Shown piece after piece: positions 41,089 through 49,402 of a stretch of 64,000 nucleotides of DNA. The stretch comes from Halovenus halobia. GTDB taxonomy: Archaea; Halobacteriota; Halobacteria; Halobacteriales; Haloarculaceae. The DNA lies in the NCBI RefSeq assembly GCF_051414135.1, contig NZ_JBLKOA010000001.1, positions 1,116,001 through 1,180,000 of the forward strand. Direction: 5' to 3'. Positions within the stretch are counted from its first letter, which is position 1. Every line of letters begins with the position of its first letter. The notes under the pieces were generated by a model that saw only the letters and a program-made list of their open reading frames with translations, had not been told where the DNA came from and ran no database searches. The translations under genes were made by a program, and so were the position numbers.

Positions 41089-42770
41089 GTGGCTCTGAGG
41101 GCAGCGGCGCAGGCCAGCGCGAGGTTGCTTACCGCGTCTTCGCCGCCGAGTTCGAGGGTGCTGACTACGATTTCTCCGAGAGCGACGAGGAGCGGGCACC
41201 AAACTACGTAATCACACCGACCGGCGCGCGGGCGAATCGGCTGTTCGTCGTCGGCGTCCTGACTGAAATCGAGCAGGTCAGTGAGGACGTGCTCCGCGCT
41301 CGTGTTGTCGACCCGACGGGCGCATTCGTGCTGTACGCGGGCCAGTACCAGCCCGACGAACAGGCCTTCCTCGAACGGGCCGACCCACCAGCGTTTGTTG
41401 CCGTCACGGGCAAAGCACGGACCTTCCAGCCCGACGATTCGGACCAGGTGTTCACCTCGATTCGGCCGGAGTCGATCAGCGAGGTTGATGCCGAAACACG
41501 AGACCGCTGGACCGTCCAGACAGCCGAACAGACTGTCGACCGGATTCGCTGGATGACGACGGCACAGACAGTCGAATCCGATGACCTTCGCGCGGAACTG
41601 CGCGCCCGCGGCTCGGAGGACGGACTCGCCCACGGGATTGCGCTCGCAATCGAGCACTACGACCCCACACCGACCTATCTCGATACACTGTACGAACTGT
41701 CACTCGACGCGGCCCGGGTCGTTGCAGGCGAGGCCGACGAAGTGGTCGAGTTCAACACACAACCCGACGCGGGTGGCGATATGACCGTCGCCGACCTCGC
41801 CGCGAAACTCACCCTTCCCGGCGACGACGCAGACGTTGACACATCACCAGTCGCTGACGTTGAGACGGACACGGAGACGGCACCGTCGGCGGAGACGAGC
41901 GAAACGGAAGTGGTCGAATCAACATCGACGGCAGCGTCTGGGACTGAAGCGTCAGAACCTGACTCACTGGATGACACAGAGCCAGACCCTGAACCGGAGC
42001 CGGAATCGGAGTCAGACCCTGAACCGGAGCCGGAATCAGAGTCAGACCCTGAACTGGAGCCGGAATCGGAGTCAGACCCTGAACCGGAGCCAGAACCGAC
42101 AGCCACGACTGAGACCGACGAGGAGCAGAGCGAGTCAGCCGTGTCTGCGGAGGCCGACTCGCCAGCGGTTGACTCCTCGTCGGAGCCTGCGTCCGAAGAT
42201 AGCTCGGCCGCTGACGCGTCGGGTGAGACCGGTGCCGCAGGTGAGGGCGACGCTGACGAACTCGGGGACTTCGAGCCCGAGGAGTTCGAGCTGGAGGAGG
42301 ACACTCGCGAAGAAATCGAAGAAGAATTCGGCACCGAATTTCAGTCCGGGTCAGAGGTCGACGACCCCGGCAACGCCGATATCGACACGCCGGACCCCGA
42401 GGAACTTGCCGACGAGACGGCAGCCCAAGCAGACAGCGCGGAAACCGACGACGGAGCCGAGGACGAACCCGGCGACGGAGCCGAGACTGCCAGTGAGACA
42501 ACAGCGACTGTGGAGGGTGCAGACGAGAGCGACGCAGAGTCTGACACAGACGAAAGTGAGTCGGCAGACGCTGTCGACGACCCACAAGAGGCAGTTGTCG
42601 ACCTGATGGCGGAGCTGGACGACGGTGTTGGCGCAGCCCGCGAGGACCTGATTGCGGCGATGGACGAGCGCTACGGTCTCGACAGCGAGGCGACCGAGGA
42701 GGCGATTCAGGGCGCGCTGATGGACGGGCAGTGTTACGAGCCCGACGACGACCACCTCAAGCCGATCTGA
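41085..42770 (+). CDS. rpap1: RPA-associated protein (RPAP)
   Basis: 561 residues, overlapping rpa1 by 4 nt. The N-terminal 220 residues hold the conserved OB-type RPAP core (REVAYRVFAAEFEGADYDFSES, RLFVVGVLTEIEQVSEDVLRARVVDPTGAFVLYAGQYQPDE). Residues about 270-500 are a very acidic, low-complexity tail encoded partly by a tandem 30-nt repeat (41981-42096). The C-terminal 60 residues (DLMAELDDGVGAAREDLIAAMDERYGLDSEATEEAIQGALMDGQCYEP) form a compact conserved domain, also found in halophile RPAPs. It is thought to bind RPA in the single-stranded DNA complex. Most family members are far shorter, so the expanded acidic middle is unusual. Confidence 0.9.
   Translation: MSGSEGSGAGQREVAYRVFAAEFEGADYDFSESDEERAPNYVITPTGARANRLFVVGVLTEIEQVSEDVLRARVVDPTGAFVLYAGQYQPDEQAFLERADPPAFVAVTGKARTFQPDDSDQVFTSIRPESISEVDAETRDRWTVQTAEQTVDRIRWMTTAQTVESDDLRAELRARGSEDGLAHGIALAIEHYDPTPTYLDTLYELSLDAARVVAGEADEVVEFNTQPDAGGDMTVADLAAKLTLPGDDADVDTSPVADVETDTETAPSAETSETEVVESTSTAASGTEASEPDSLDDTEPDPEPEPESESDPEPEPESESDPELEPESESDPEPEPEPTATTETDEEQSESAVSAEADSPAVDSSSEPASEDSSAADASGETGAAGEGDADELGDFEPEEFELEEDTREEIEEEFGTEFQSGSEVDDPGNADIDTPDPEELADETAAQADSAETDDGAEDEPGDGAETASETTATVEGADESDAESDTDESESADAVDDPQEAVVDLMAELDDGVGAAREDLIAAMDERYGLDSEATEEAIQGALMDGQCYEPDDDHLKPI
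41981..42096 (+). repeat. 30-nt tandem repeat in rpap, about 3.8 copies
   Basis: The unit coding for SDPEPEPESE repeats at 41981, 42011, 42041 and 42071 with few changes; all changes preserve the frame. It encodes the PEPEPESES-type acidic stretch of the RPA-associated protein. Repeats of this kind can change copy number by slippage. Confidence 0.85.
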
Positions 42771-43516
42771 TGTCGGTCGAACCGATCCCCGACGAACGCG
42801 CTGCTGTTGCCCACACTGGCGAGCAGACGCTGTTACTCATCGCTGATTACCACGCCGGTATCGAGAGCGTCCTGCGCGTTGAGGGGGTCGAACTGGATTC
42901 TCAGGCTGATCAACGCCGCGACCGCGTGCTCGATTTGCTGGCCGAAACTGACGCCGACCGGCTCGTCATCATCGGGGACTTGCTCCACGCCGTCGGAGAA
43001 CCGTGGGACAGCGAACGCGACGAACTACGCGACCTCTTTGCTGCGCTTGCTGTTCCGGTGACGCTGGTCAAGGGCAATCACGACGGCGACATCGAGGGGT
43101 TCATCGAGGATATCGACCACCAGATTACAGTCACCGATTCGCAGGGAACACGCATCGGGCCGATTGGGTTCGTCCACGGCCACACCTGGCCTGCGCCGGA
43201 TGTGCTCGACGCCGAAATTGTCTGTCAGGGCCACGAACACCCCGTCGTCAGGCTGGAAGACAGCGTCGGCGGGAGTCGAATGGAACCCGCCTGGCTCCGT
43301 GGACAACTCGCACCCGAGGCCTTCGCCGAAGCGGTTCCGGACGCAACCCCAGACGGTGACCTAGTCGTGTTTCCAGCGTTCAACCACCGCTCGGGCGGCA
43401 CGTGGATCAATGTCGAGGGCCAGGAGTTTCTCTCGCCGTTTCTTCCTGACGGGCTGGCCGACGGTGAGGCGTATCTGCTCGACGGCACGCGACTCGGGCC
43501 GTATCGGTCGGTCTAA
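42770..43516 (+). CDS. rpe: Calcineurin-like metallophosphoesterase (RPE)
   Basis: 248 residues, starting at the ATG that overlaps the TGA of rpap by one base (TGATG). The metal ligands are in place: LIADYHAG (Asp, His), IGDLLHA, KGNHDG, FVHGHTWP and QGHEHP. It matches the third gene of the haloarchaeal rpa1 operon, a calcineurin-fold protein of unknown nucleic-acid target. It is probably cytoplasmic and manganese-dependent. Being translated with two single-strand-binding components suggests it acts on DNA ends or RNA primers during repair. That is inference. Confidence 0.9.
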   Translation: MSVEPIPDERAAVAHTGEQTLLLIADYHAGIESVLRVEGVELDSQADQRRDRVLDLLAETDADRLVIIGDLLHAVGEPWDSERDELRDLFAALAVPVTLVKGNHDGDIEGFIEDIDHQITVTDSQGTRIGPIGFVHGHTWPAPDVLDAEIVCQGHEHPVVRLEDSVGGSRMEPAWLRGQLAPEAFAEAVPDATPDGDLVVFPAFNHRSGGTWINVEGQEFLSPFLPDGLADGEAYLLDGTRLGPYRSV

Positions 43517-43567
43517 GCGGTGTCGCCCCAAAACCTGATACCCTTGGCGGAAGTAGATCCGCCAGAA

Positions 43568-44617
43568 ATGGCATCGTCCGAAGATCTGGGTGGGTCAACG
43601 CCAGAACTCGACTCGCTTGTCCGCGATACTGATTTCTTTCGTTCGCTGGTCGAAAATGGCTCTGACGCGATTGTCTCGATCGACACAGAGAGCACAGTTC
43701 TGTACGCCAATCAGGCTGTCGAGCGGGTGTTCGGCTACGAACCGGAGGAACTCGTCGGCGAGGAGTTGACGGTACTCATGCCCGAGCGGTTTCGTAGCAA
43801 GCACTTCAATGCAGTCGACCGATATCTCGATACGGGCGAACGCCAGCTAGACTGGAACAGCATTCGGCTGCCCGCCAAGCACAAGGACGGTCACGAAGTG
43901 CCGCTGTCGATCACGTTCGAGGAACATACCTACGAAGGCAAACGAATCTTTTCTGGGATTATGCGAGATATCTCCGAGGAGGTCGAACGGCAGCGGGAAC
44001 TCGAACGGCAAAACGAGCGACTGGAGCAGTTTGCGAGTCTCGTCAGCCACGACCTTCGGGACCCGTTACAGGCAGCCAAGGCAACGACTGCGGTCGCACG
44101 GGCCGGCGACGAGGAAGCGCTCGAAGAACTCGAAGATATCCACGACCGGATGGAGGCGCTCATCGAGGATGTGCTTACTCTCGCCAAACAGGGACGGTCC
44201 GTCGGTGAGACGGAGTCGATTCCACTGTCGACTGTCGCTGAAGCGGCGTGGTCGACCGCAGGGTCAGAGAGTGCAACGCTGGAGCTGGCGGACTCACTGC
44301 CGACAGTCTCGGCTGATACCGAGCGACTGAGAACGTTGTTCGAGAACCTGTTTCGCAATGCACTCGAACACGGCTCAGAGTCGGCCACCGTTTCGGTCGC
44401 TGAACTTGACGAGGCTCCTGGCTTCTACGTCGCCGACGACGGACCAGGCTTTGAGGACGCCGACCCAGCTGAACTGTTCACCTACGGCTACACGACAAAC
44501 GAGGATGGCACAGGCTTTGGGCTGAGTATCGTCGCGGAAATCGCAGAAGCTCACGGCTGGGAGGTGACCGCGACAGAGAGTGAAGACGGCGGTGCACGGT
44601 TCGAGGTTCGGACATGA
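43568..44617 (+). CDS. PAS-domain sensor histidine kinase
   Basis: 349 residues from the ATG at 43568. An upstream in-frame start at 43520 would add 16 residues and cannot be excluded. An N-terminal PAS domain (FFRSLVENGSDAIVSIDTESTVLYANQAVERVFGYEPEELVGEELTVLMPE) is followed by a linker coiled coil, the HisKA-like dimerisation box SLVSHDLRDPL with His161, and an ATPase domain (NLFRNALEHGSE, DDGPGFEDAD, GTGFGLSIVAEIAEAHGWE). No membrane helix is present, so the kinase is soluble. It overlaps the HalX response-regulator gene by 4 nt, which makes the pair a cognate two-component system. Confidence 0.9.
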   Translation: MASSEDLGGSTPELDSLVRDTDFFRSLVENGSDAIVSIDTESTVLYANQAVERVFGYEPEELVGEELTVLMPERFRSKHFNAVDRYLDTGERQLDWNSIRLPAKHKDGHEVPLSITFEEHTYEGKRIFSGIMRDISEEVERQRELERQNERLEQFASLVSHDLRDPLQAAKATTAVARAGDEEALEELEDIHDRMEALIEDVLTLAKQGRSVGETESIPLSTVAEAAWSTAGSESATLELADSLPTVSADTERLRTLFENLFRNALEHGSESATVSVAELDEAPGFYVADDGPGFEDADPAELFTYGYTTNEDGTGFGLSIVAEIAEAHGWEVTATESEDGGARFEVRT

Positions 44618-45189
44618 CAGACGACGCAGACCGTCCGGTTGTCCTCGCAGTTGACGACGAAAAGCGGGTCGTCCAGGCCTTCGAAATCTGGCTTGGCGAC
44701 GGCTACGATGTCCGGACCGCCACCGGCGGGACGGAGGCGCTGGAGAAACTCGACGACACCGTCGACGTGGTCTTGCTCGACCGGCATATGCCGGACATGT
44801 CCGGCGACGAGGTGCTCGAACAGATCCGCGAGGCGGAGTACGGTTGTCGTGTGGCGATGGTCACCGCAGTCGCCCCGGAGTTCGACATCGTCGACATGGA
44901 GTTCGACCACTACATCTCCAAGCCAGTCGACGAATCTGACCTCCGGATGGTCGTCGACCGACTGCTCGATATCCAGCACTACGACGAGCAGCTGGCCGAA
45001 CTCTACCGGGTCGTACAGAAAATCGCCACCCTCGAAGACGAGATGACCGACTCTCGACTCGACCATCACGAGGAGTACGCCAGCCTCCTCGAGGAGCGCG
45101 AGCGCCTCCGCAACGAGACGCGCGAGCAGGTTGGCGAGATGGACCGCGAGAATTTGGACGACGTTTTCGAGATGATCGGCTCGCGGTAA
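44614..45189 (+). CDS. HalX-domain response regulator
   Basis: 191 residues. A receiver domain (about 1-120) has the acidic pocket VDDEKRV, phospho-acceptor Asp56 in LLDRHMPDMSG, and the Lys in YISKPVD. A C-terminal HalX domain follows (VDRLLDIQHYDEQLAELYRVVQKIATLEDEMTDSRLDHHEEYASLLEERERLRNETREQ), a helical module specific to haloarchaea whose targets are unknown. The 4-nt overlap with the upstream PAS kinase marks them as partners. No DNA-binding domain is present, so output is probably through protein contacts. Confidence 0.93.
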   Translation: MTDDADRPVVLAVDDEKRVVQAFEIWLGDGYDVRTATGGTEALEKLDDTVDVVLLDRHMPDMSGDEVLEQIREAEYGCRVAMVTAVAPEFDIVDMEFDHYISKPVDESDLRMVVDRLLDIQHYDEQLAELYRVVQKIATLEDEMTDSRLDHHEEYASLLEERERLRNETREQVGEMDRENLDDVFEMIGSR

Positions 45190-45232
45190 CCGAAGGCCTA
45201 GTATTTTGCCGGTCGGGACAGGAGTACAGTGC

Positions 45233-46351
45233 ATGGAGAGACGTGATGACTCCGGTGACCGGTGGCTGCTCGATACGCTGCGCTCTGTCTCTCGCGTGGT
45301 TGCCGAGGATACCGACGCGGCGACACTTGCCACGCGGCTCCCGGCGGAACTCGTTGGGGTCCCGGAGCAGACGGCGGCGTGGATTGGGTATCCGACACGC
45401 TCGCCAGCAGCGATTCGTATTCGGACGGCGTCGGACTCGCTTCCTGACCAGGTCAGCGTCGAGGATGGACTTACCCGACAGGCGCTGAGCGCGGACGCGC
45501 CACAAATTTGTGCGGCCGCAGATTGTCCAGAACACCAACAACTCGTCGAGACCGGGGCAATTTCTCCGGCATCGACGGCTATCGTCATTCCCCTGCCGAC
45601 TCTGCAGAACGACGCCGTGGTCCATCTCTACACTGATGGCGACTGCACGGGGACAGAGTCGACAGAGATCATCGACGAGATAGCGGCGCTGCTCGCAACA
45701 GGATTCGAACAGCGAGAGACTGCCCGAGAACTCACCCGTGAGCGCGAGCGACTGGAACAACTTCGCTCACTGGTGTCTCACGACTTCGGCAATCCAATCA
45801 ATATCGCTGCCGGGCGCCTCGACCTGGTCCGCACGGAGTGTGACAGCGAGCATATCGACCACGTTGAGTCGGCGCTGACACAACTCGAAGCACTGGCTGA
45901 CCAAGGACTATTGTTCGTCAAGGCCGGCCGCGAACTCGAGGCACAGACAGAACTCGAACTGGCGACAATTGCCGAGGAGTGCTGGGAGTTTATCGACGCC
46001 CCAGCGGACGCCCTCACTGTCGAGGAGATGCAGGTCTATGCCGAACCGGAGCGACTCCGGATGCTGTTGAACCAGTTGTTCGACAATGCGGTCGTCCACA
46101 GCGACGACGCTGTGACGGTCACCGTCGGGGCACTCGCTGATGACCGCGGCTTCTACGTCGAAGACGACGGGCCGGGCATCCCTGACCGGGACCTGGAGTA
46201 CGTGTTCGACCGCGGCTACACAACTGTCACCGAACGGGACGGCAACGGACTCGCGCTGGTCGAAGAGATAGCCGGCGCGCTGGGCTGGGCGGTCGATATC
46301 ACCGAGAGTAACGACGGCACTCGAATCGAGATTCTTACGGCGGTGTGGTAA
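45233..46351 (+). CDS. GAF-type histidine kinase
   Basis: 372 residues from the ATG at 45233, chosen for a TATA-like TAGTATTTT at 45200-45208 about 25 nt upstream. The N-terminal part (about 10-160) reads like a GAF sensor (LRSVSRVVAEDTDAATLATRL and STAIVIPLPTLQNDAVVHLYTDG). The phospho-acceptor is His183 in RSLVSHDFGNPINIAAGRLD, followed by an ATPase domain with NQLFDNAVVHS, DDGPGIPDRD and DGNGLALVEEIAGALG. The F-box-type Phe is not prominent. It is separated from cheB by 38 nt and from the HalX regulator by 43 nt, so it belongs to the same signalling cluster. Confidence 0.88.
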   Translation: MERRDDSGDRWLLDTLRSVSRVVAEDTDAATLATRLPAELVGVPEQTAAWIGYPTRSPAAIRIRTASDSLPDQVSVEDGLTRQALSADAPQICAAADCPEHQQLVETGAISPASTAIVIPLPTLQNDAVVHLYTDGDCTGTESTEIIDEIAALLATGFEQRETARELTRERERLEQLRSLVSHDFGNPINIAAGRLDLVRTECDSEHIDHVESALTQLEALADQGLLFVKAGRELEAQTELELATIAEECWEFIDAPADALTVEEMQVYAEPERLRMLLNQLFDNAVVHSDDAVTVTVGALADDRGFYVEDDGPGIPDRDLEYVFDRGYTTVTERDGNGLALVEEIAGALGWAVDITESNDGTRIEILTAVW

Positions 46352-46389
46352 GGGTGAAACATATGACCCTGGCCAGCCAAGCGTGACCA

Positions 46390-47475
46390 ATGGCCGATGT
46401 CGTCGTCGTGGACGACTCGCAGTTTATGCGGGTCCAGATCCGCGAGATTCTGGAGGAAGGGGACCACACCGTAGTTGGGGTGGCCGAAAATGGGACACAG
46501 GCCATCGAAGCCGTCCAGGAACACCGTCCTGATGTCGTGACGATGGACGTGAAGATGCCGGGGATGGACGGCATCGAAACGGTCGCTGAACTCATGGCCA
46601 CCGACCCGACGCCGGTGTTGATGCTGAGTCGGTACACCGAGGAAGGCGCCGACACCACACTGGACGCACTCGACGCTGGAGCGGTCGATTTTATGCGGAA
46701 ACCCGACGGTGAGGTGACGACAAGTCTCGTCGAGTACGCAGACGACCTTATCGAACTCGTTGGTGTCGTTGCCGACGCCGATGTCGAACAGGTCGACGCC
46801 GCCACGCCAGCTGCGTCGGTTCCCGACGACGAGGCTTCGCCGGCGGTCCCTGAACAGGTGGCCGCGCCGGCCGTTGCTGCCGAGGAACTGGACACGCCGC
46901 CGACGCTGTTCATCGCAGCGTCGACGGGTGGTCCCTCGGAAATCCATACTGTCGTTGGCGCGCTTCCGGCGACGGCGGACCTCAGAGTCGTTATCGTCCA
47001 GCACATGCCCGAGCAGTTTACCGGCCGCTTCGCTGACCGACTCGACGAGGTGTCGGCACTCGATGTCCGGGAAGCGAGCGACGGCGACCAGGTGGGTCCC
47101 AACGAGGCGGTGATTGCTCGCGGCGACCACCACCTCGAAATTGACCGCGAACTCGGTGACGACCTCGTCGTTTCACTCACCGACGACGACCCAGTCCACA
47201 GCGTCCGCCCGGCGGCAGACGTCACGCTTCAGTCTGGGACCGAGGCCGTCTCTGGGCCAGTTGTCGGCGTTGTCCTCTCCGGGATGGGCTCCGATGGTGC
47301 AGTTGGCGTGGAGGCACTTGCCGACGCTGGTGCAACGGTGCTCGTCCAGGACCCAGAGGCTGCCAGTATCGCGTCGATGCCCGAGAATGCAATCGAGACG
47401 GGCGCTGTCGACGGTGTTTACCCAACAGAAGCGCTGCCAGCGGCGATTATCGAAGCGTTCGAGGCAAAGCTATAG
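46390..47475 (+). CDS. cheB: Chemotaxis methylesterase CheB
   Basis: 361 residues. The receiver domain carries Asp53 in VTMDVKMPGMDG. An Ala/Pro/Glu-rich linker leads to the methylesterase domain. Its catalytic Ser is in FIAASTGGPSEI, the His in VIVQHMP, and a conserved Asp in VLSGMGSDGA. It demethylates or deamidates transducers such as HemAT, resetting chemotaxis and aerotaxis. In most haloarchaea cheB lies in a che cluster with cheA, cheR and cheW; here the immediate neighbours are histidine kinases and a phosphate permease. A TATA-like AAACATATG near 46357-46365 precedes it. Confidence 0.93.
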   Translation: MADVVVVDDSQFMRVQIREILEEGDHTVVGVAENGTQAIEAVQEHRPDVVTMDVKMPGMDGIETVAELMATDPTPVLMLSRYTEEGADTTLDALDAGAVDFMRKPDGEVTTSLVEYADDLIELVGVVADADVEQVDAATPAASVPDDEASPAVPEQVAAPAVAAEELDTPPTLFIAASTGGPSEIHTVVGALPATADLRVVIVQHMPEQFTGRFADRLDEVSALDVREASDGDQVGPNEAVIARGDHHLEIDRELGDDLVVSLTDDDPVHSVRPAADVTLQSGTEAVSGPVVGVVLSGMGSDGAVGVEALADAGATVLVQDPEAASIASMPENAIETGAVDGVYPTEALPAAIIEAFEAKL

Positions 47476-48648
47476 GCCGAAAATCGGTACGAACCTGAAG
47501 GTGAGGTAGGCGCCGGCCGTCGAAATGAGCGGCACGACGTTTTGCATGATGACCACTCGTGCTGTCGTCGAGGGGTTGAACAGTTCACTCGCTGCGGGGA
47601 TATCTTCTGGCTCCTCTTCACCGATTTCCGGCAGCTCTTCTCCTTCCTCGTCGCCGGCCAGCGACCCAACGGAGACGGTGGTCGACTCCTCCCCTCGCAC
47701 GCCGCCGACAGCGGTTGTCGTCCGCGTTGCCCGTCCCCAGCCAAGTCCGATAATACTCATCGTTGCGATGATGACGAAACTCGCGGGGATGCCGATTGCC
47801 GAGAGACCGACCGTCAGGAACGACGAAACTGAGGCGACGATGATTGCTGCTGTTAGCGGCAGTGCCGTAATGTCGCTGCCCATCGTGTCGAGCGTCCGCC
47901 GGGCGATGGTGAACGACCCGAGCGCAACGGCGCCCGACCCGAGCAACACCGCCGTGCCAACGTCCAGCGTCCCGCTGCCGACCAGCGGGGCGACTGCGTT
48001 CGCGACGTTCGAAGTTCCGGAGGCAAAGGCCATCAGACAGCCGATAGCGACGACGACAGTCACGCCGGTGAGTTCTCGTCGTGTCGTGCCCGGCCCGCGG
48101 ACGGGACGTGGAACCGTCCCCGACTGGTCAAGCTCGACAACCGGTCCATCGCTGGCGTCGATGGCGACCATCTGGTTGAGTTTGGGGTAGAGATACCGCC
48201 CGATGACTCCCGAGACCCAGAAGCCGATAATCGGCGCGACGATCCACCAGACGACGATCTCACCGAGCACTGCCCAGTCGAGCGCGCCGGCGGCCTGGGC
48301 CAGTGCTGCGATTGCGCCGACTGTCGTCATCGACGTCGAGGCAGGCACACCAAAGAGGTTGCCGACGAACAGCGCAAGTCCGATGAAAAACAGGACCGCC
48401 ACGCCGGTTCGGAGGGTAAAGACTCCTGCTCCGTCGATGATACCGTCAGAGAGGGTGTCGATAACTTCTGGCCCGAGCGTCACGGCACCGATGGCAAAGG
48501 ACACCGAGAACAGCGCCGCAGCACCAGCCTTCGAGATGACATCAGCACCGACGGCGGGGCCGAACGCGGGGCCAGTTGTCGACCCCCCGATGTTGTATCC
48601 GACGAACACTGCAACGAGAATTCCAACTACGAATAGCGGTCCAATCAC
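47470..48648 (-). CDS. PiT-family phosphate permease
   Basis: 392 residues from a GTG at 48648; a TTG at 48660 is a less likely alternative. The N-terminus begins IGPLFVVGILVAVFVGYNIGGSTTGPAFGPAVGADV. The repeat-half signatures are FVGNLFGVPASTSMTTVGAIAALAQAAGALDWAVLGEIVVWWIVAPIIGFWVSG and AFASGTSNVANAVAPLVGSG. An acidic insertion of about 60 residues (VRGEESTTVSVGSLAGDEEGEELPEIGEEEPED) precedes the last helix. It is a second PiT gene besides 20582-21544. Its end overlaps the end of cheB by 6 nt in convergent orientation. Confidence 0.88.
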   Translation of the reverse strand: MIGPLFVVGILVAVFVGYNIGGSTTGPAFGPAVGADVISKAGAAALFSVSFAIGAVTLGPEVIDTLSDGIIDGAGVFTLRTGVAVLFFIGLALFVGNLFGVPASTSMTTVGAIAALAQAAGALDWAVLGEIVVWWIVAPIIGFWVSGVIGRYLYPKLNQMVAIDASDGPVVELDQSGTVPRPVRGPGTTRRELTGVTVVVAIGCLMAFASGTSNVANAVAPLVGSGTLDVGTAVLLGSGAVALGSFTIARRTLDTMGSDITALPLTAAIIVASVSSFLTVGLSAIGIPASFVIIATMSIIGLGWGRATRTTTAVGGVRGEESTTVSVGSLAGDEEGEELPEIGEEEPEDIPAASELFNPSTTARVVIMQNVVPLISTAGAYLTFRFVPIFGL

Positions 48649-48734
48649 TACAGTCTTCAACTGGGCGAGAGCGGTTAATTGTGTCTGTCTGGAAGAGCAC
48701 AATGCCTTTGAGGCCGTCTCACCTCTCGGGAGGT

Positions 48735-48944
48735 ATGACAGAGTACACGACGGTTTCGATTCCAAAAGACCTCGCAGACCGTGTCGACGAGACTATCGAC
48801 GGCACCAGTTTCCAGAGCACCAGCGACCTGGTCCGGTTTCTCCTCCGCAGTATCGTTATCCAGCACCAGCAACGCGGCGAACTGACCGAGGCAGATTTCG
48901 ACGAAATCACCGACCAACTCCAGGACCTGGGCTATCTGGAGTGA
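48735..48944 (+). CDS. Ribbon-helix-helix transcription regulator
   Basis: 69 residues (MTEYTTVSIPKDLADRVDETIDGTSFQSTSDLVRFLLRSIVIQHQQRGELTEADFDEITDQLQDLGYLE). The RHH pattern of a beta strand TTVSIPKDL followed by two helices is clear, and the TxxQxTSDLVRFLLR second helix is of the CopG/MetJ type. A dimer would insert its strand into the DNA major groove. It begins 86 nt from the divergent phosphate permease, so it could control that gene; this is inference. It overlaps the 3' end of the antisense gene (48932) by 13 nt. Confidence 0.85.
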   Translation: MTEYTTVSIPKDLADRVDETIDGTSFQSTSDLVRFLLRSIVIQHQQRGELTEADFDEITDQLQDLGYLE

Positions 48945-49360
48945 TCGCCGTCGACGGCCGCGGTTTCCTCTGGCGGTTCGATATCGAGAATCTCGTACTC
49001 GACGCGGTCGCCGGCGCGGTCGAACGCCTGAAACGAGTCTCTGTCCCACGGTGGGATGGCAACGAACACGACTTCCCTGAGGTCGTCGCGCTTCGAGACG
49101 CTCAACCTGCCCCGTGGGTGTGAGACGAACACGCCGGGAGTCTGGCCCGCGGGAATCCCGAGATTCACGCCAAAAACTGCGTTGACGGCGTCGTCGTCGT
49201 TCTGCATGTAAAAGTGCGTAAAGACCGGTCCGTCTTGCTCGAGGTCAACGTCCAACTCGTCAGCGTCGGTCACCGCAAGGGGAACCGTCGTCGAGTCGGG
49301 GTCTTTCTCGCTGGCGAACCCCAACAGCGTCTCGACCAGCCCTTCCGTGAGATAGATCAC
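48932..49360 (-). CDS. Conserved haloarchaeal protein of unknown function
   Basis: 142 residues starting MIYLTEGLVETLLGFASEKDPDSTTVPLAVTDADEL. Predicted mixed alpha/beta with conserved-looking blocks PVFTHFYMQNDDDAVNAVFGVNLGIPAGQTPGVFVSHPRGRLSVSKRDDLREVVFVAIPPWDRDSFQAFDRAG. The layout resembles a JAB/MPN-type beta core, but no metal-ligand motif (ExnHxHxD) is visible, so I do not call it a protease. It lies between the RHH gene (convergent) and the F420-dehydrogenase-like gene (42 nt downstream, same strand). A link to the sulfite/nitrite reductase operon is not supported beyond proximity. Confidence 0.65.
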   Translation of the reverse strand: MIYLTEGLVETLLGFASEKDPDSTTVPLAVTDADELDVDLEQDGPVFTHFYMQNDDDAVNAVFGVNLGIPAGQTPGVFVSHPRGRLSVSKRDDLREVVFVAIPPWDRDSFQAFDRAGDRVEYEILDIEPPEETAAVDGDHSR

Positions 49361-49402
49361 GATTGTGAATACGGTGCCGAGCTACTTAGCGTCCCGTGGT
49401 GC

